A stretch of 64,000 bases of DNA from Gyrodactylus bullatarudis (GCA_012064415.1 SSNU01000163.1:248001-312000), one strand, 5' to 3'. Shown: positions 35,429-49,860, counted from the first letter of the stretch. A program made the numbers and translations. The notes: generated from the letters alone by a model not told the origin.

Positions 35429-36562
35429 TTACTTTGAAGGATATTTGTTTGCACACGAGACTGTATAGCTTTCAATCAATTGTTTCGAACTGATTAATTC
35501 AATCATTTTTTCGTTTAGTAATTCTTTTGTTTCTTGAATCTACGATAAAAAAGAATTTAATTCTATGATATAAGTACCTCTTTATGTTTTTGTGCAATTT
35601 CATCTTTGAGGAATTCATTTTCAGCTCTGGAATGATCGAGCTTCTCTCGAAGAGACAAATACTCTCCATTTGACGCTTTTAATTGATATTCAGCCTGTAA
35701 GAGTTCTTCTTTGAGATTTTTAATTTGTTGTAGGACACCATCGCTAGTAAATGTATCACCAGGCGACTCCTTGTTCAACTCAAAGGCAATGCGTTCTTTT
35801 TCGAATTCTTCCCTGTCTGACTTCAACCTAGCGAATAAAGCAGCAAGAACATTCGTAGAGGGTATATTATTCTCAAGGGAGTCTGTTGGCTCAGTTTTCC
35901 TGTTGACTGATTCAACTGGATTATTTTTGAATTTACTTTCAAGTATTTTATTCAACTTTTCCAATTTTACACAGTTATGACAGTTATGACTCTGATCTGA
36001 GTTGGAGGAGATAATTTCGCAATTATCCACTGAATCTAATAAATCAGTTTTCTACAAACAAGATAGTGAACTGAGATAGACTAACTTCTAGCAGTTTCAA
36101 TCGGAGAAATTTATTCTCATTGTTGATTTGCCTAAGTTTCTCTTGGAAACTCTTTTCTTTAGAATAGTTTTCTGATGCTAGATTTTCTATCTTTTTCTCA
36201 AGGAATTCTATTTCATTGCATTTTGCAAGATATTTGTGGTAGTAATCCTCAGAATTTGAACGAAATGATAATGAATTATTCTTGGTCTTTTCAAGAGATA
36301 ACGAAAATCTCAAGTCCTTAATCTCCTGGAGGTATTTTAGTTTTTCATTCAAGGCCTCTTTTTTCATATCACGCACATGGGATGCGTAATTATTTAATTC
36401 ATCTTTTAGTTCTTCTACTCGATTACGAAGTTTTATAAGCTTTTGCGCCTGAATCCTATTGTACGAGATCTGTTGCTCTAGACTGCAGCCTATGATGGTG
36501 TCGTCATTCTCATCAAAATTTTTGGAACGAAGAGCAGCTCTAGTATAGGCGATTTCACTCAT
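35429..36562 (-). CDS. Coiled-coil protein, unknown
   Basis: Exons (minus strand) are 36562-36086, 36051-35578 and 35539-35429; introns are 34 and 38 bp. About 353 aa. Long heptad-rich stretches occur at about residues 35-155 (QKLIKLRNRVEELKDELNNY; EFLEKKIENLASENYSKEKS) and again at about 230-340 (LARLKSDREEFEKERIAFEL; LREKLDHSRAENEFLKDEIA). A Cys/His cluster (SHNCHNCVKLEKL) sits between them. This suggests a rod-like cytoskeletal, centrosomal or Golgi scaffold, but no specific orthologue was recognised. Same strand as RIOK2, 115 bp downstream of its stop. Confidence 0.65.
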
Positions 36563-36677
36563 TTTTATCCATTAGTCCTGTTAAATAGAATCTATTTGGC
36601 GTATACTTTTCAAATAAAACGTAGACTCAAACAATTTTCTTATGAAATTAAAGTTTATTTCAAGGAAAAAAATTAAT

Positions 36678-38089
36678 TTACAAATCATGTAGCGCTAAAT
36701 TTTCTTTTTTGAATCTCTGTTTATTTGCGGTTCTTATCTGCTTCTTGAGGGTCTTTGTAGAGTTCGCATTCTGTTTTCGACGATATTCTTTCTCCTTCCT
36801 TTGTCTAGCTTCCTCAACTGATATAGGATAGACCTTTGATTTCATCTTTTCCGAGATAAGAGATCCACTCTCTTCTAATAACTGGTCATTGTTTTCTTCC
36901 TCGCTTTCGTCAATTTGTAGTTCATCGAGATCCTCGAGCATTTCAGCCTCAACTTTTCTTCTATTTTTACAACCGGGAGCTTTCAAGTCAATATCCAAAG
37001 TGTCAGTTCTGGGTATGTCTTCAATAAGCTCCTCGGGTGGATCGTCGATATCAATAAAACGACTGAAAAAGCAAATTAATCCCTCACAATCTCGGGTATA
37101 TGTTTCTTGCGCCTGATTGTGATCACGACTCAAAATCTGGGGAAAATCAATTAAAACTAATTTTGTAACTTTTGGATCAAAATCAGATTCTAAATTTTCA
37201 GTCATATTCAGAACTAGCAAATTGAATTCATTAAAATCACCATGGATTAAACCCTTTGAAACTACATCATGCAGGAGAGTTTTGCCTTGTTGATAAAGAT
37301 GATGCGCTAAAGCACAGTCATTTTCAGTAAACGTTTCCGGGAGTATTTGGCTGAGCAATAGAGACTTGTCAATAAATTCCATCACGACAGCATTTCTGTT
37401 GTTACCAATGGGTCTTGGAACACTAATTTTGCTATCATAGAGCTTCTGAATTGTTTGGAACTCTCTATGCGCTGCTAATCTGTCCAAGTATAACCAAGAA
37501 CATTTGTTATTATTTTTAGTATATTCCCGCTTATTTTTCACAGTACGAAATGATATACGTCCTAATCGATGAAACTTGACCACGACGAGATTTTCTTCGT
37601 TGTGTTCCATCATTCCAGCCTTGTCGCCAGCAACAGCCAGGTATATGTCTGATTCCTTTCCAGCACCAATAACTGATCCCAATTGACTTATGTATCCTGC
37701 TTTAATAAGTGCATTGAGAGCAAGATAGTCGTAGCCATTATTTGTGAGACGATAACCTTTGTAATCTAAAAATTATAAGTCTTAATTAGTGATTTAGCTT
37801 CAGAATCGCGTTTGATATCAACCAAGTAGTCAATTAAGATCATGTACATCATAAGCTTTTACTTACTGTGAATTTGACTTATTTCATATGCGACCAACTT
37901 TGCAGGAATAAGTTTGTTTTTTATTATGTCTACAATTGCACCTGAACCTCGTTTACAATTTGATATCCTCAAGACTATCTCCAAGGGGACAATGCTATGA
38001 TTTTTCATTCCCATTTCGATAGCTGTGAGAGTACGCCATTCTTCAGCTGAGATGTATTGGAAGTGATCTCTGTTGAGCGCTTTTGGCAT
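36678..38089 (-). CDS. RIOK2: Serine/threonine-protein kinase RIO2
   Basis: Exons (minus strand) are 38089-37867 and 37765-36678 with a 101-bp intron; about 436 aa. The N-terminal winged helix is followed by 'YRLTNNGYDYLALNALIKAG'. The RIO kinase domain shows 'GSVIGAGKESDIYLA' (Gly loop), 'VVVKFHRLGRISFR' (catalytic Lys and RIO2 signature), 'GLIHGDFNEFNLLV' (catalytic Asp and Asn) and 'LVLIDFPQILSRDH' (metal-binding Asp). The tail is acidic then strongly basic. Atypical kinase/ATPase acting in cytoplasmic maturation of pre-40S ribosomes. Head-to-head with DHX9, 88 bp between ATGs. Confidence 0.95.
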
Positions 38090-38177
38090 TACATAAAATT
38101 CAAGATTTTGAATTAATTAAAATAATAAATCTTGCTTACGGTGTTATTCTTAACTTATGTACAGACAATAATTTAAA
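38090..38177. promoter_or_regulatory. Bidirectional promoter between RIOK2 and DHX9
   Basis: 88 bp separates the divergent ATGs, so promoter and both 5' UTRs must fit or overlap here. No core element could be assigned. Confidence 0.5.
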
Positions 38178-41100
38178 ATGTCGGATAGTGAAGGCATCAA
38201 GTCAAGACTCCATACTATTCTCAGCCAAAAGTTCAAGAAGGCTCCTGAATACGAGTACACTCAGAAATCTTCTGGACGCGGTGGACCAAGATTTGAATGT
38301 GAAGTGAGTTATATCATGTTCAAATTTCAATTTAGCTGACTGTAGAAGGATTTGCTTATACAGCTGTTGGAAATTCAACTTCCAAGAAAGATGCACAAAC
38401 TAATGCTGCTCGTGAATACTTTCTATGGCTTCTTAAAACCAACCAAATTAGTCAAGATGATGTTCCCCAATCTGTTTTATCTGCGAATTCATCCGGAGAA
38501 CCTTCTAAGCCTCTTCCGAAACCGGAACCGTTCAAGGGAGGTGAAGTACCTGTTGACAACTATTTTTCAAGAAATCAAGGTCCACAGATGTCCAGTATGG
38601 AGCAAAATGAGTTTTTTGATGAACAAAAGATGATAGAGGCAGAAGAGTGTGACTTTACCTCAGAAATTCATGGAAACTGGACTCTAAACAACTGCAAAGC
38701 GCGTTTAAATGAATACATGCAATCTACCAAGCAAAATTTAAATCAAATAGTTTACTCACACTCTGGTCCAGATCACAATAGGTGCGTGTAAAATATTAAA
38801 AAATTAGTAGATACATGCATTTTCTAATGGTTAATTTTTTTCTCACAGGAGTTACGTTGCAGAGTTAAAAATTTATGCCAAAAAGGTTCGCAAACAGCTT
38901 TTCGCTAGAGAAGAAGGTTCTAACAAGCAAATTGCTAGCAGAGCTTTGTGTCTTTCTCTAGTTCGTCAGCTATATCATGCTGGTGAAATTGAAGCCTATA
39001 GTGGTGTTCGTAAAACTAATAAATCTAAAGAAATTCCGTTCACAGAAGTAAAGCTGCGTCAAGATTTATCTGAACGGTTAACTCAATTGATTCAAATCTT
39101 CAAAATTGATATACCTGAAGAGGTCAAAGAGATTCCGACTGATGGTATAGACATTGTTATCAAAAAGTCTCAAGATGAATTTATTCCTCCAGCGGTTAAA
39201 TCTGCGCCAAGACCTATTAAATGGGCTCCTCCTCTCCCTAACTGGAATCCCTGGACTGCTGTCAACATTGACGACGGAGCTTATGTGAGTACATGTTTTC
39301 AGATTTTCTTATCTAGCATGTTTATTTTTTAATTTCAGGCAACTATGGGCCTTGATCAAATCAGTTATGAACTCTGTACATCTGAAAGGGAAAAGGTAAA
39401 TAATCCTTGCTATCAACAGGCTATGGATTCAAGACAAAAGTTACCAGTTAGCAATTATCAAGGACAAATTCTCGACATTATTGGCTCAAATCAGGTTACA
39501 CTAATTCGCGGAGAAACTGGGTGTGGTAAAACAACTCAAATACCCCAATTTATTCTTGACAGCTACATTAATGCTATGAAGGGAGCAGAATGCTCCGTCC
39601 TTGTAACACAGCCTAGGAGAATATCAGCATTATCTTTAGCTGAGCGCATTGCCAGTGAACGTTGTGAACAGCTCGGCGAGTCTGTCGGCTATTGTGTACG
39701 ATTTGAGACACTATTTCCACGTCCTTATGGATCAATCCTATTTTGTACCGTTGGAACATTAGTGAGAAAAATGGAATCTGGTCTCCGAGGTATTTCCCAT
39801 ATCATCATCGATGAAATTCACGAGAGAGATGTAAACACAGATTTTCTCTTAATCCTTATAAAAGACATGGTTCTCGCTAATCCTGAACTCAGAGTAATTC
39901 TCATGTCTGCCACCATTGATGTAACAATGTTTCAGGACTACTTTCCCGGATGTCACATGTTGGATCTTGTGGGAAGATCATATCCAGTTCAAACATATTT
40001 CTTGGAAGATTGCATTAAACTGACCAAGTTCACCAACATCCAAGCTGCCAAAGAAACAAAGTCATCAAAGAGGCGTAAGAAGAACGATGAAACTGTCGCT
40101 GATGATATGGAAAACTCTAAGCAAGATCAGGCAATTTGTATGAAGTATGCTCATGAGTATCCAGACTTTGTAAAGACAGTAATGTCTCAAATTATTGAGA
40201 ATTATGTACAATTTGAATTAATTGTGTCCATAATACGTTACATTATATCCCTAAATGTTGATGGAGCCATCTTGATATTCCTTCCAGGCTGGAATATGAT
40301 CTCCATGCTTAAGAATCATCTGAGCTCGTTGCCAGAATTTTCTTCCTCCAAGTACCTTGTCCTACCACTGCATAGTCAAGTGCCTAGAGAAGAACAAAAA
40401 CTTGTTTTCAAACATTCCCCTCCAGGAGTTAGGAAAATTGTCATTTCCACCAACATTGCTGAAAGTAGTATCACCATAGACGATGTAGTTTTTGTCATAG
40501 ATAGCTGTCTATCAAGACAAAAGAATTTCAATTTCCGCAATAACATGACTAGTTTCTCAACAACATGGGCCAGTAAAACCAACCTGGAGCAGAGAAGAGG
40601 TCGTGCTGGACGTGTACGCGAAGGCTATGCTTTCCATTTGTGTAGCAGAGGTCGTTATGATGTTTTAGATCAACATGCAACTCCTGAAATGTTGCGCACT
40701 CCTCTCCATGAATTGGCATTGCTAATTAAATTCTTACGACTTGGAAATATCAATGAATTCTTGTTGAAGGCACTCGAACCTCCTCCTTTGGACTCAGTTA
40801 TTGAGGCTGAATTTGTCCTTAAAGACATCAAGGCTATTGATGAATCCTATCAACTGACTCAGCTCGGTGCTATTTTAGCCAAGATGCCTGTAGAACCAAG
40901 AATAGGTAAAATGATCATATTCTCAACTCTCTTCGATATGGGAGCTAACGCCTGTCTACTCGGATCACTGTCATCCCTCGGAGTTGAAGTCTTCACCAGA
41001 CATATGGATCGGGGTGGATTGTCTTTTGGTCAAAAGAAATTTGATTGTCACAAGAATAGTGATCATCTAACAGCTCTCAATGTTTTTCAAGTAAAAAATA

Positions 41101-43499
41101 CTGACTTTTATGCATAACTTTAATGCCGTATTTTATTAATAATTTTCCCTTTTTAGACTTTTGTCAAAGAAAGAGTACTCAAAGGACCAAATGCAGCTGA
41201 GAATTTGGCCAGATCCCTCGATCTTAACGCATCCGGTCTCAAGACTATGGAAGAGGCTGCCAACCAAATTCGTAAAATTCTCATGTATTGTGGCTTTCCA
41301 GAGTCTACCATCTCCGATACCTCCCTGGACATTCAAGTTCCCAATTCAAGTCAATGTAACATTCTCAAGTTGCTGCTCACCATGGGCCTATATCCCAATA
41401 TAGCCTATCATGTTGATAAGAGGAAACTACTCACATTGGAGAACAAAACTGCCCTTATTCACAAAACTTCTGTTAATTGCCCAGGTCTAAATACTTCGCC
41501 GTTCATTTTTCCATTCTTTGTTTACGGAGAGAAAGTAGGTACATTTTTTATGATCTGTTCATAATTTAATCAACCATCTCATTCAAGATGATAAACTGTG
41601 TATATAAGCTACCACATTTATTTATAAACTAAGCATAGCGTTACATAATTACTAATTAATGAAATAACAATTGAATTTCATTTCAATTGATAAATGAACG
41701 CTTAAATTGATTATGCTATTGATCACTCGGATCTTGGATTTGATATGATAATGGTGTTGGTTCATGCTCGGTGAAAGTGTTAGTTAATCACTTATTCATC
41801 GTAAGTTGGCCAATACAACTCCAACTCAATAATGTACATTGATTCTCAGTTTTTATGATTATTATCTATTAAAATGTATGTGTTTAGGTACGTACTGAAG
41901 CGGTTTCATGCAAGGGTCTCACCCTTGTCTATCCAATCATGCTCATTCTAGCTGGCTTTCGGAAAGCCATTTGGAAATTCGACCAGGACTCCAGCTGCAA
42001 TCTTTTGTATTTAGACGACTGGATCCCAGTGAAAATAGACTACAGGGACGCTAGTAATCTTTTGGCCCTACGCTACATCATTGAGACTATACTCTTGAGA
42101 ATTTGTCAGTCACCTGAAGAGATTGTCAATTTGACAAATGAAGAACGGTTAGTTATCACACTTGATTTTTTTTTCAACTTTTGAGACTATTCTTCTTCAA
42201 AATACAAAATAGAGAGGCCATCCAAATGCTCAAGGATCTCAGTTGTGTGAATGCCTGTGATTCTCAATCGTCAAAAAACACTATGATGAAGAATACAATT
42301 CAACAAAAATATCCACCCAGACAAGATGGAATGCGTGATCGTAAGAAAACTATTTTCCATTCGATTCTAAAATATTCTCCCATTGGCTATAGGCCGTAAA
42401 AATTCTGGTTTTTATTTCTTTGGACCAATTTTACGATTTGAAGAAAATTTTGATCCCATCTTTTCGAACTTTGAACTGAAAATTTTTATTGATTTTAAAA
42501 TGAGAGAGTGATCAAAAATTGATTCTCAGGATCACAATAAGACAAGAAAGCCGAATATTGTCGACACATTTTCGAAAGATCCACCATTTTCGAGGGATTT
42601 CGATTTGTCGAAATTTCATTAATTTTCAAGTATTGAAAATGATCAAAAAATCGAAATTCAGCTCCCAAACTATAATGAAGCTATGCATTAGAGCAGATTC
42701 AGCATATTCTGTTTTCTTGTCTTATTATGATCCTGGAAATCAACTTTTGGTCACTCTCTCACTTCGAAATCAATAAAAAATTTCAGTTTAAAGTTCGAAA
42801 AGATTGTGGCGTCAAATCAAAATTTGAAAAATGACCAATTAGCTTTACAAAGGATCAATTTTTTGTTTCGGTGAACTTTGACATTGAATAACAGAATTTA
42901 ATAAACCAAAGTATTATTTATGCTAACCAACATGTAGGATTACACTTGCCTGTATTTGACAAGCCTGGAAATTGTACAATGTGCCAATTTGAATCTAGCA
43001 TAATGTGCTGTGAATGTAAATGTTATTTTTGCCTGAATTATCAGCAAAACTGCTTTACGGATTACCACAAAATGCTACAAATTTATTCCGAAATGTCCCA
43101 AAACAAGAATTTTTTTGTAGAAACAAGCGGTAGCAAAAACGCTCCGATGGATCAAGACTAACTAACCAAATCATATTAAGAGAGATCATATATTTTTATC
43201 AATAAATAAATATTTCTATTATTAAAACCTTGTCCTTCTTTTCAGATGATCCCTATGCTAGGCAACCTAGATCCTTTTTCGGTAGTGAGTGAAACCTTTC
43301 AAGCTTTAAATAATCTAATTAATAATTGGTTTCATTTTATTAAGATCAAAATTACGCTGCCAGAGGTGGCTTTCCACACAGAGTAGGTCATTTGATTTAG
43401 AGCAAAAATAAGAATCATGCTAATATTACCATATTTCTACTCCAGCCTCAATCAGGTGGATTTGGAGGAAATCCGAGAAGCCGATTCCAACCATATTGA
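38178..43499 (+). CDS. DHX9: ATP-dependent RNA helicase A (DHX9/maleless)
   Basis: Exons are 38178-38303, 38336-38781, 38849-39284, 39339-41090, 41157-41534, 41888-42147, 42213-42340, 43246-43281, 43345-43382 and 43446-43499, about 1,217 aa. Two N-terminal dsRNA-binding domains ('YTAVGNSTSKKDAQTNAARE'; 'EGSNKQIASRALCLSLVRQL') precede the DEAH core: 'RGETGCGKTTQIPQFILD' (motif I), 'IIIDEIHERD' (II, Ile for the usual Val), 'LMSATID' (III), 'TNIAESSITIDDV' (V) and 'QRRGRAGR' (VI). HA2 and OB-fold follow ('MGLYPNIAYHVDKRKLLT', 'ALIHKTSVNCP'). The C-terminal Gly/Arg tail, spread over three tiny exons, is much shorter than in vertebrates. Nuclear dsRNA/RNA-DNA helicase. Intron 7 (905 bp) carries transposon sequence and a possible alternative end. 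Confidence 0.94.
42395..42870. repeat. Foldback/MITE-like element (family B) in DHX9 intron 7
   Basis: Arms 42459-42547 and 42714-42804 are inverted copies (TCTTTTCGAACTTTGAACTG... against its complement near 42800), about 85% identical by eye over 90 bp. The inner sequence of about 165 bp and outer flanks are also partly complementary. A related copy in opposite orientation lies at 17.0-17.35 kb. Confidence 0.75.
42938..43161 (+). mobile_element. piggyBac-type Cys-rich C-terminal fragment; candidate alternative DHX9 terminal exon
   Basis: Encodes 'HLPVFDKPGNCTMCQ', then C-x2-C and C-x2-C pairs and 'NCFTDYHKML'. This is the arrangement of the cross-brace zinc-binding tail of piggyBac transposases (H-x-P...CxxC...CxxC...CFxxYH). 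It follows an AG at 42936-42937. Joining DHX9 exon 7 to it restores an in-frame Arg codon, runs to a stop at 43159-43161 and is followed by AATAAATAAATA at about 43201. It may be a dead transposon piece, or an exonised alternative 3' end. Confidence 0.5.
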
Positions 43500-43564
43500 A
43501 AAAATGTCGTTTCAATCATTTATTTTTATTATTTAATATTTAGTGTTAATTTTGTACAGTTATA

Positions 43565-43581
43565 TTTATTCGAGGAATAAA
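43565..43581. terminator. Adjacent opposed poly(A) signals of DHX9 and UTP11
   Basis: AATAAA on the plus strand at 43576-43581 (DHX9) and AATAAA on the minus strand at 43570-43565 (UTP11) lie five bases apart between the convergent stops. Cleavage 10-30 bases past each signal would make the two mRNA ends overlap. Confidence 0.65.
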
Positions 43582-43594
43582 TGTTGAATGATTT

Positions 43595-44390
43595 TTAACC
43601 TTTTCTCTTGTATTGAAATTTATAAACTGGTGCCTTTTCCTTAGTTCCCTTTGAGATAACTTCATATGGGATGTCCTTGTTCTTTTCCAAATTCAATTTT
43701 GACTGTCTCTTCTCATAGGCAACTTCAAGGAGCATAAGCCTCTTTATTCTATCCTCTAACTCAGCATAGCCAGCCATACTTTCAGCTTTGATTCTCTCTG
43801 GGACTTCTTTCTGCTCTTGATTCACAAAATTTTTTATACTCTCAAGCTCTTTTTCTGATTTATCCTGAAAGGTCAAAATAATTAAATAATATTTTGGATA
43901 CCTTTTCGTTATCAACAAAAATAATATGAGTTGGTTTGTTATGCTCGTAATCGCTGCCTTGAAGTAACTCCTTGTTTATATTATATCTTGATCTCAGATG
44001 ATTTATTTTATTTCGTTCACGTTTAATTTCCATGGACAGAAAATTCATATCCATTTTAGCTAATTGAGTTAAGTTTTCCTGTTGATTGAAAACTGAAAAA
44101 TTAATAGGAATATGTCCAAATTCTTGAGTAAATTTAGAATTTATCATTGAAAAGTAGAACTCGTCATCATTTTTGGTTGCTGCTTTAATGCGCAAATCCT
44201 TGAGTTTTGTATCTTTTTCATGCTTGTCCTTGGCTCTTATGATAAAATCCTTCTTCTTTGGCAATATACCGAGTTTTTGACGACGTTCGGGCTAAAAGTA
44301 GGCCGTAATAAGAGTAATAATTACCTGAGATCTTTCCTTATGAGTTCTAGCATGTCGTTTCTGAATATTCTTATACGAGGCAAAAGGCAT
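43595..44390 (-). CDS. UTP11: U3 snoRNP-associated protein UTP11
   Basis: Exons (minus strand) are 44390-44325, 44291-43902 and 43864-43595; introns are 33 and 37 bp. About 241 aa (human 253). Conserved text includes 'RHARTHKERSQPERRQKLGI', 'PKKKDFIIRAKDKHEKDTKL', 'LRIKAATKNDDEFYFSMINS' and the C-terminal 'APVYKFQYKRKG'. Component of the small-subunit processome for 18S rRNA maturation in the nucleolus. Tail-to-tail with DHX9 (95 bp) and head-to-head with ARF6 (112 bp). Confidence 0.93.
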
Positions 44391-44502
44391 GTTTGTTAAA
44401 TTGTGAGTTTAATTGAAGAACTGAGTTTCTTGCAAAAATAATTTTTATTTAAATTTTATAAATTATTCAAACGCTCAACTTGTTCATTAGAGAAAGTTCT
44501 CC
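44391..44502. promoter_or_regulatory. Bidirectional promoter between UTP11 and ARF6
   Basis: 112 bp between divergent ATGs, AT-rich. Shared promoter inferred from spacing. Confidence 0.45.
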
Positions 44503-46774
<2,272 letters not shown>

Positions 46775-48526
46775 TTTCCCCATACTACATCATCTCATTC
46801 AAGTCAGTCTACCATGGACTGGATGGTAAACACCCAAAACTATGGATTCTTGCAACCTACCACCACCACCACCTATTAATATCATTTCTGTTATAATTCA
46901 CCTTCCACCTTCACCATTCATTATAATGATCTGTTTTATTTATTTATTTTTTTGGATTAATGATGATGATGATCTGTGATAGCCATTTTTTTCATATTTA
47001 TTCTCCTTCTCCTCGTCCAAAAAGTAGCCTGGAACTTTAATCACTCACTTGTATTTTTCTAACAAATTTTGTACAAAACGCCGCTCAACTTGTATTCAAT
47101 AAATTCAACTCGACTCTTCCAAATAAAAGCGAGAGAAAAATAACTAAAGAAAGTATTCATTCATTCCTCCATTGAAAAAGGTAATCTCTAAACTCAAACT
47201 GCCCATCCCCACTTGATTTAGTTGATCAAATGTGGTCAGTAGTTCACACTTGACAAAGTACAATCTTTCACACACAAGCAACAAATACTGCAGAAAATTT
47301 GTTATTTCACAACCTCCTAACTCCTTTTTTTCCTGCCGATAGAATGCACAATCTTTTGCACATAAAATGTGAACAAACTGTTTCCCTATAAAATTAACCC
47401 TTACATAATTAATCTGTGTAGTATTCCTTTTCCTTATCAACAATGTAAAATGTATAATGTAAATCAATGTTTCGGGAAAGAAAGATCCAAAGATTTCAAC
47501 CCACATTTAATGTATTGTCTTCTATGAATACTAAATTATCATTGTAACATGTAATCATCTACAAGTAATATGATTATTTTCATTCATCTTTCTCCTCCCT
47601 TGACATTTTTACTACATAATATGTAATAAAGATAATATCAGGCCCTTGGATTTCTCCATTTTTAGACCTCTCCTCTGGATTGTCGTCACCTCTCATCAGG
47701 GTCCAGACATTCTGTTGCCCAATGTAATGATGATGTAATTCTGATACCCATGAGAATGAGTTGTGCTGACTTTCAATTTTTTTCGAATCAAATTTATTGT
47801 TTTAAAAAAACCCAAACAAAGACAATGAAAAAAATTATTTTATTGAATTAAAAGAAGTTAAATTTTAAAAGAATGAACATTTTTTTATATTGAAGAAATA
47901 AAATTTTCCATAAAATTCTATGAATTTATTACTATATTGTCTATTCAGTTGGCTCGTCTGGCAATTAATAATGAGACGTACCAATTCTTCATGAATTTAA
48001 CCTGAAAACCCATTCTTGATTTATCATAGCTTGCATAGCTCACAGAAAAATTTCAATTTTTTCAACTAGACTGAAAAATTCTAATCTCTTTTTGAAGCTG
48101 CATTAGGCATGGCGCCCGAGATTGAAATGTGTGTGTGGAAATGGCTGAAATTTATGAATTTGCTCTGACAATCTGGAAAAACGTCTTAGAACTATCCAAA
48201 AATGGTTTTTTAATATTTTCATGTTGAGTCAAAGTTTCAGAAAAACGGCAAATTCATCCTTTGATGTTTTTTCAAACGTGCGTTGATAAATCTGAATTAT
48301 TACCACTGCCTTATATCGTAATAATAATCTCCAATTTTGTTATTGATTATCAAGGATGAATTAACTGATATCCCTTTGCAATCATGCCAAATTATTTTCC
48401 CATCCTTAACAATATTGAATTAACAAAATTCTGATCAATGAAATAACCCTTAAAAATGCCAGAGATTTTTTTCTTTGACTTGCATTCAATCTTTTGTCTA
48501 TCTCATCATTTTGATTACCAATCCAC

Positions 48527-48980
48527 AGTAATTTTAACGCAATTATTTTTGAGTAATTTATCAAAAATTGGGTCACTTTTTGTTCCAAAAATTAGCTGTC
48601 TTTGAACGGACATAGTTCAGGTGATTGAATTTTACGAGTAATTAAAAAAAAAAATTAATTTTTTGAGAAAATCTACAGTCGGAACCGAAACTCGATGGCC
48701 ACCCCTGTCCGAAGAAAATAGAGCGTAATATATCGCGAAAAATATACAAATAAACCAAAATTTCACAAGGAATTCATTGGTGCATTCAATTTTCCTTCAG
48801 GTTCAGGGAGGTTTCAGAGAGTTCAAAAGCATCTTAGTGTATAAAAGAGAAGTTCCTTTTTCATAGGAACATTAAATTAGTATAGCACGTAGCATAACAA
48901 TAAATCTGAGATCTTTTTTTTATTCCAGCAGATCACTAGATTTCCTATCGAATGGGTGGTAAACCAATTATTTTCTGAGG
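48527..48980 (+). repeat. Dispersed repeat family A, copy 3
   Basis: The left part (TTTTAACGCAATTATTTTTG, 48.53-48.65 kb) and right part (TAGTATAGCACG, CCTATCGAATGGGTGGTAAA, 48.87-48.98 kb) match other copies. The middle of about 220 bp differs and may be an insertion. Confidence 0.65.
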
Positions 48981-49734
48981 CCAAGTTGCACAATGCACTG
49001 GACTTTAAGGTTCAAAATCTGCTAGTGATTCACTAAAGTTTTGGTGAGTTGATTTTTGAGGAAGGGTTATACGTGTATGTTGATTTTTCATAAAAATGTC
49101 TTTTTGCTTTAGATCCATAGGTATCAATAATGAGAAAAACCAATATGGTTCCAAAAAACTATAATAATTCAGTGTGAACAGTGTAAAATGAAACAAAACT
49201 TAGAATTACTATCCAGATGAATAAAGAAAGAAAAGTTTTATACTCATCTTGATGCAAATAGAGAACAAAACTATAAACTAAACTTGAATAAAAAGCCTAT
49301 TGATTTTTTTGGTTGTAATTGTGGCCAGGATAACTTTCCTGACAGATTAACATTCCTCAATGAAACGAAACATGACGAGATAATTTATCATATAAGCCAT
49401 TGTGCAACAGTATTACTACTATTGATAGTGGTATGATAAAAATCTCAATAGAATTACCCACATAACTCCCTTGCTGAGGTAGATAATGTCAAGATTTACT
49501 TGTAAGATGTAGTGAGATGTAGTTTTTCAACAAGGTAATCTAATCTTTTGGTAAAATCAGAAAATTCCACAAAATGTGTTACATATCATCTCTATGATTA
49601 CATAACTACAATCTAATTTCAAGCGGGGAATTATTAAAAAATAAATTTTCAAGACGACTGAGAAGTGAATCTAGAGATGGAGAATATATTCCTGTCATTT
49701 TTGAATTTTTGGTGTGAAAAATGGCTTGATTGGT

Positions 49735-49860
49735 ACTCAAAAGCTATAACTTTTGCGGTTCGTTAAGCAAGTTTAGTCAATTGCATATTTGGATTCTACG
49801 GGTATGATTGCTCGTGTTATCTTATTTTTTATCTATGACTTTGGGAAATAAACGAACTAC
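49735..49860 (+). repeat. Dispersed repeat family A, partial copy 4
   Basis: Contains CAATTGCATATTTGGATTCT, GGTATGATTnCTnG, TTATCTTA and GACTTTGGGAAAT, matching the centre of the 59.3-kb copy. Confidence 0.55.

Noticed and set aside
47144..47506. 120-codon minus-strand open frame just after ARF6
   Set aside because: Overlaps the ARF6 3' flank and has no recognisable motif. Composition looks like translated AT-rich non-coding DNA.
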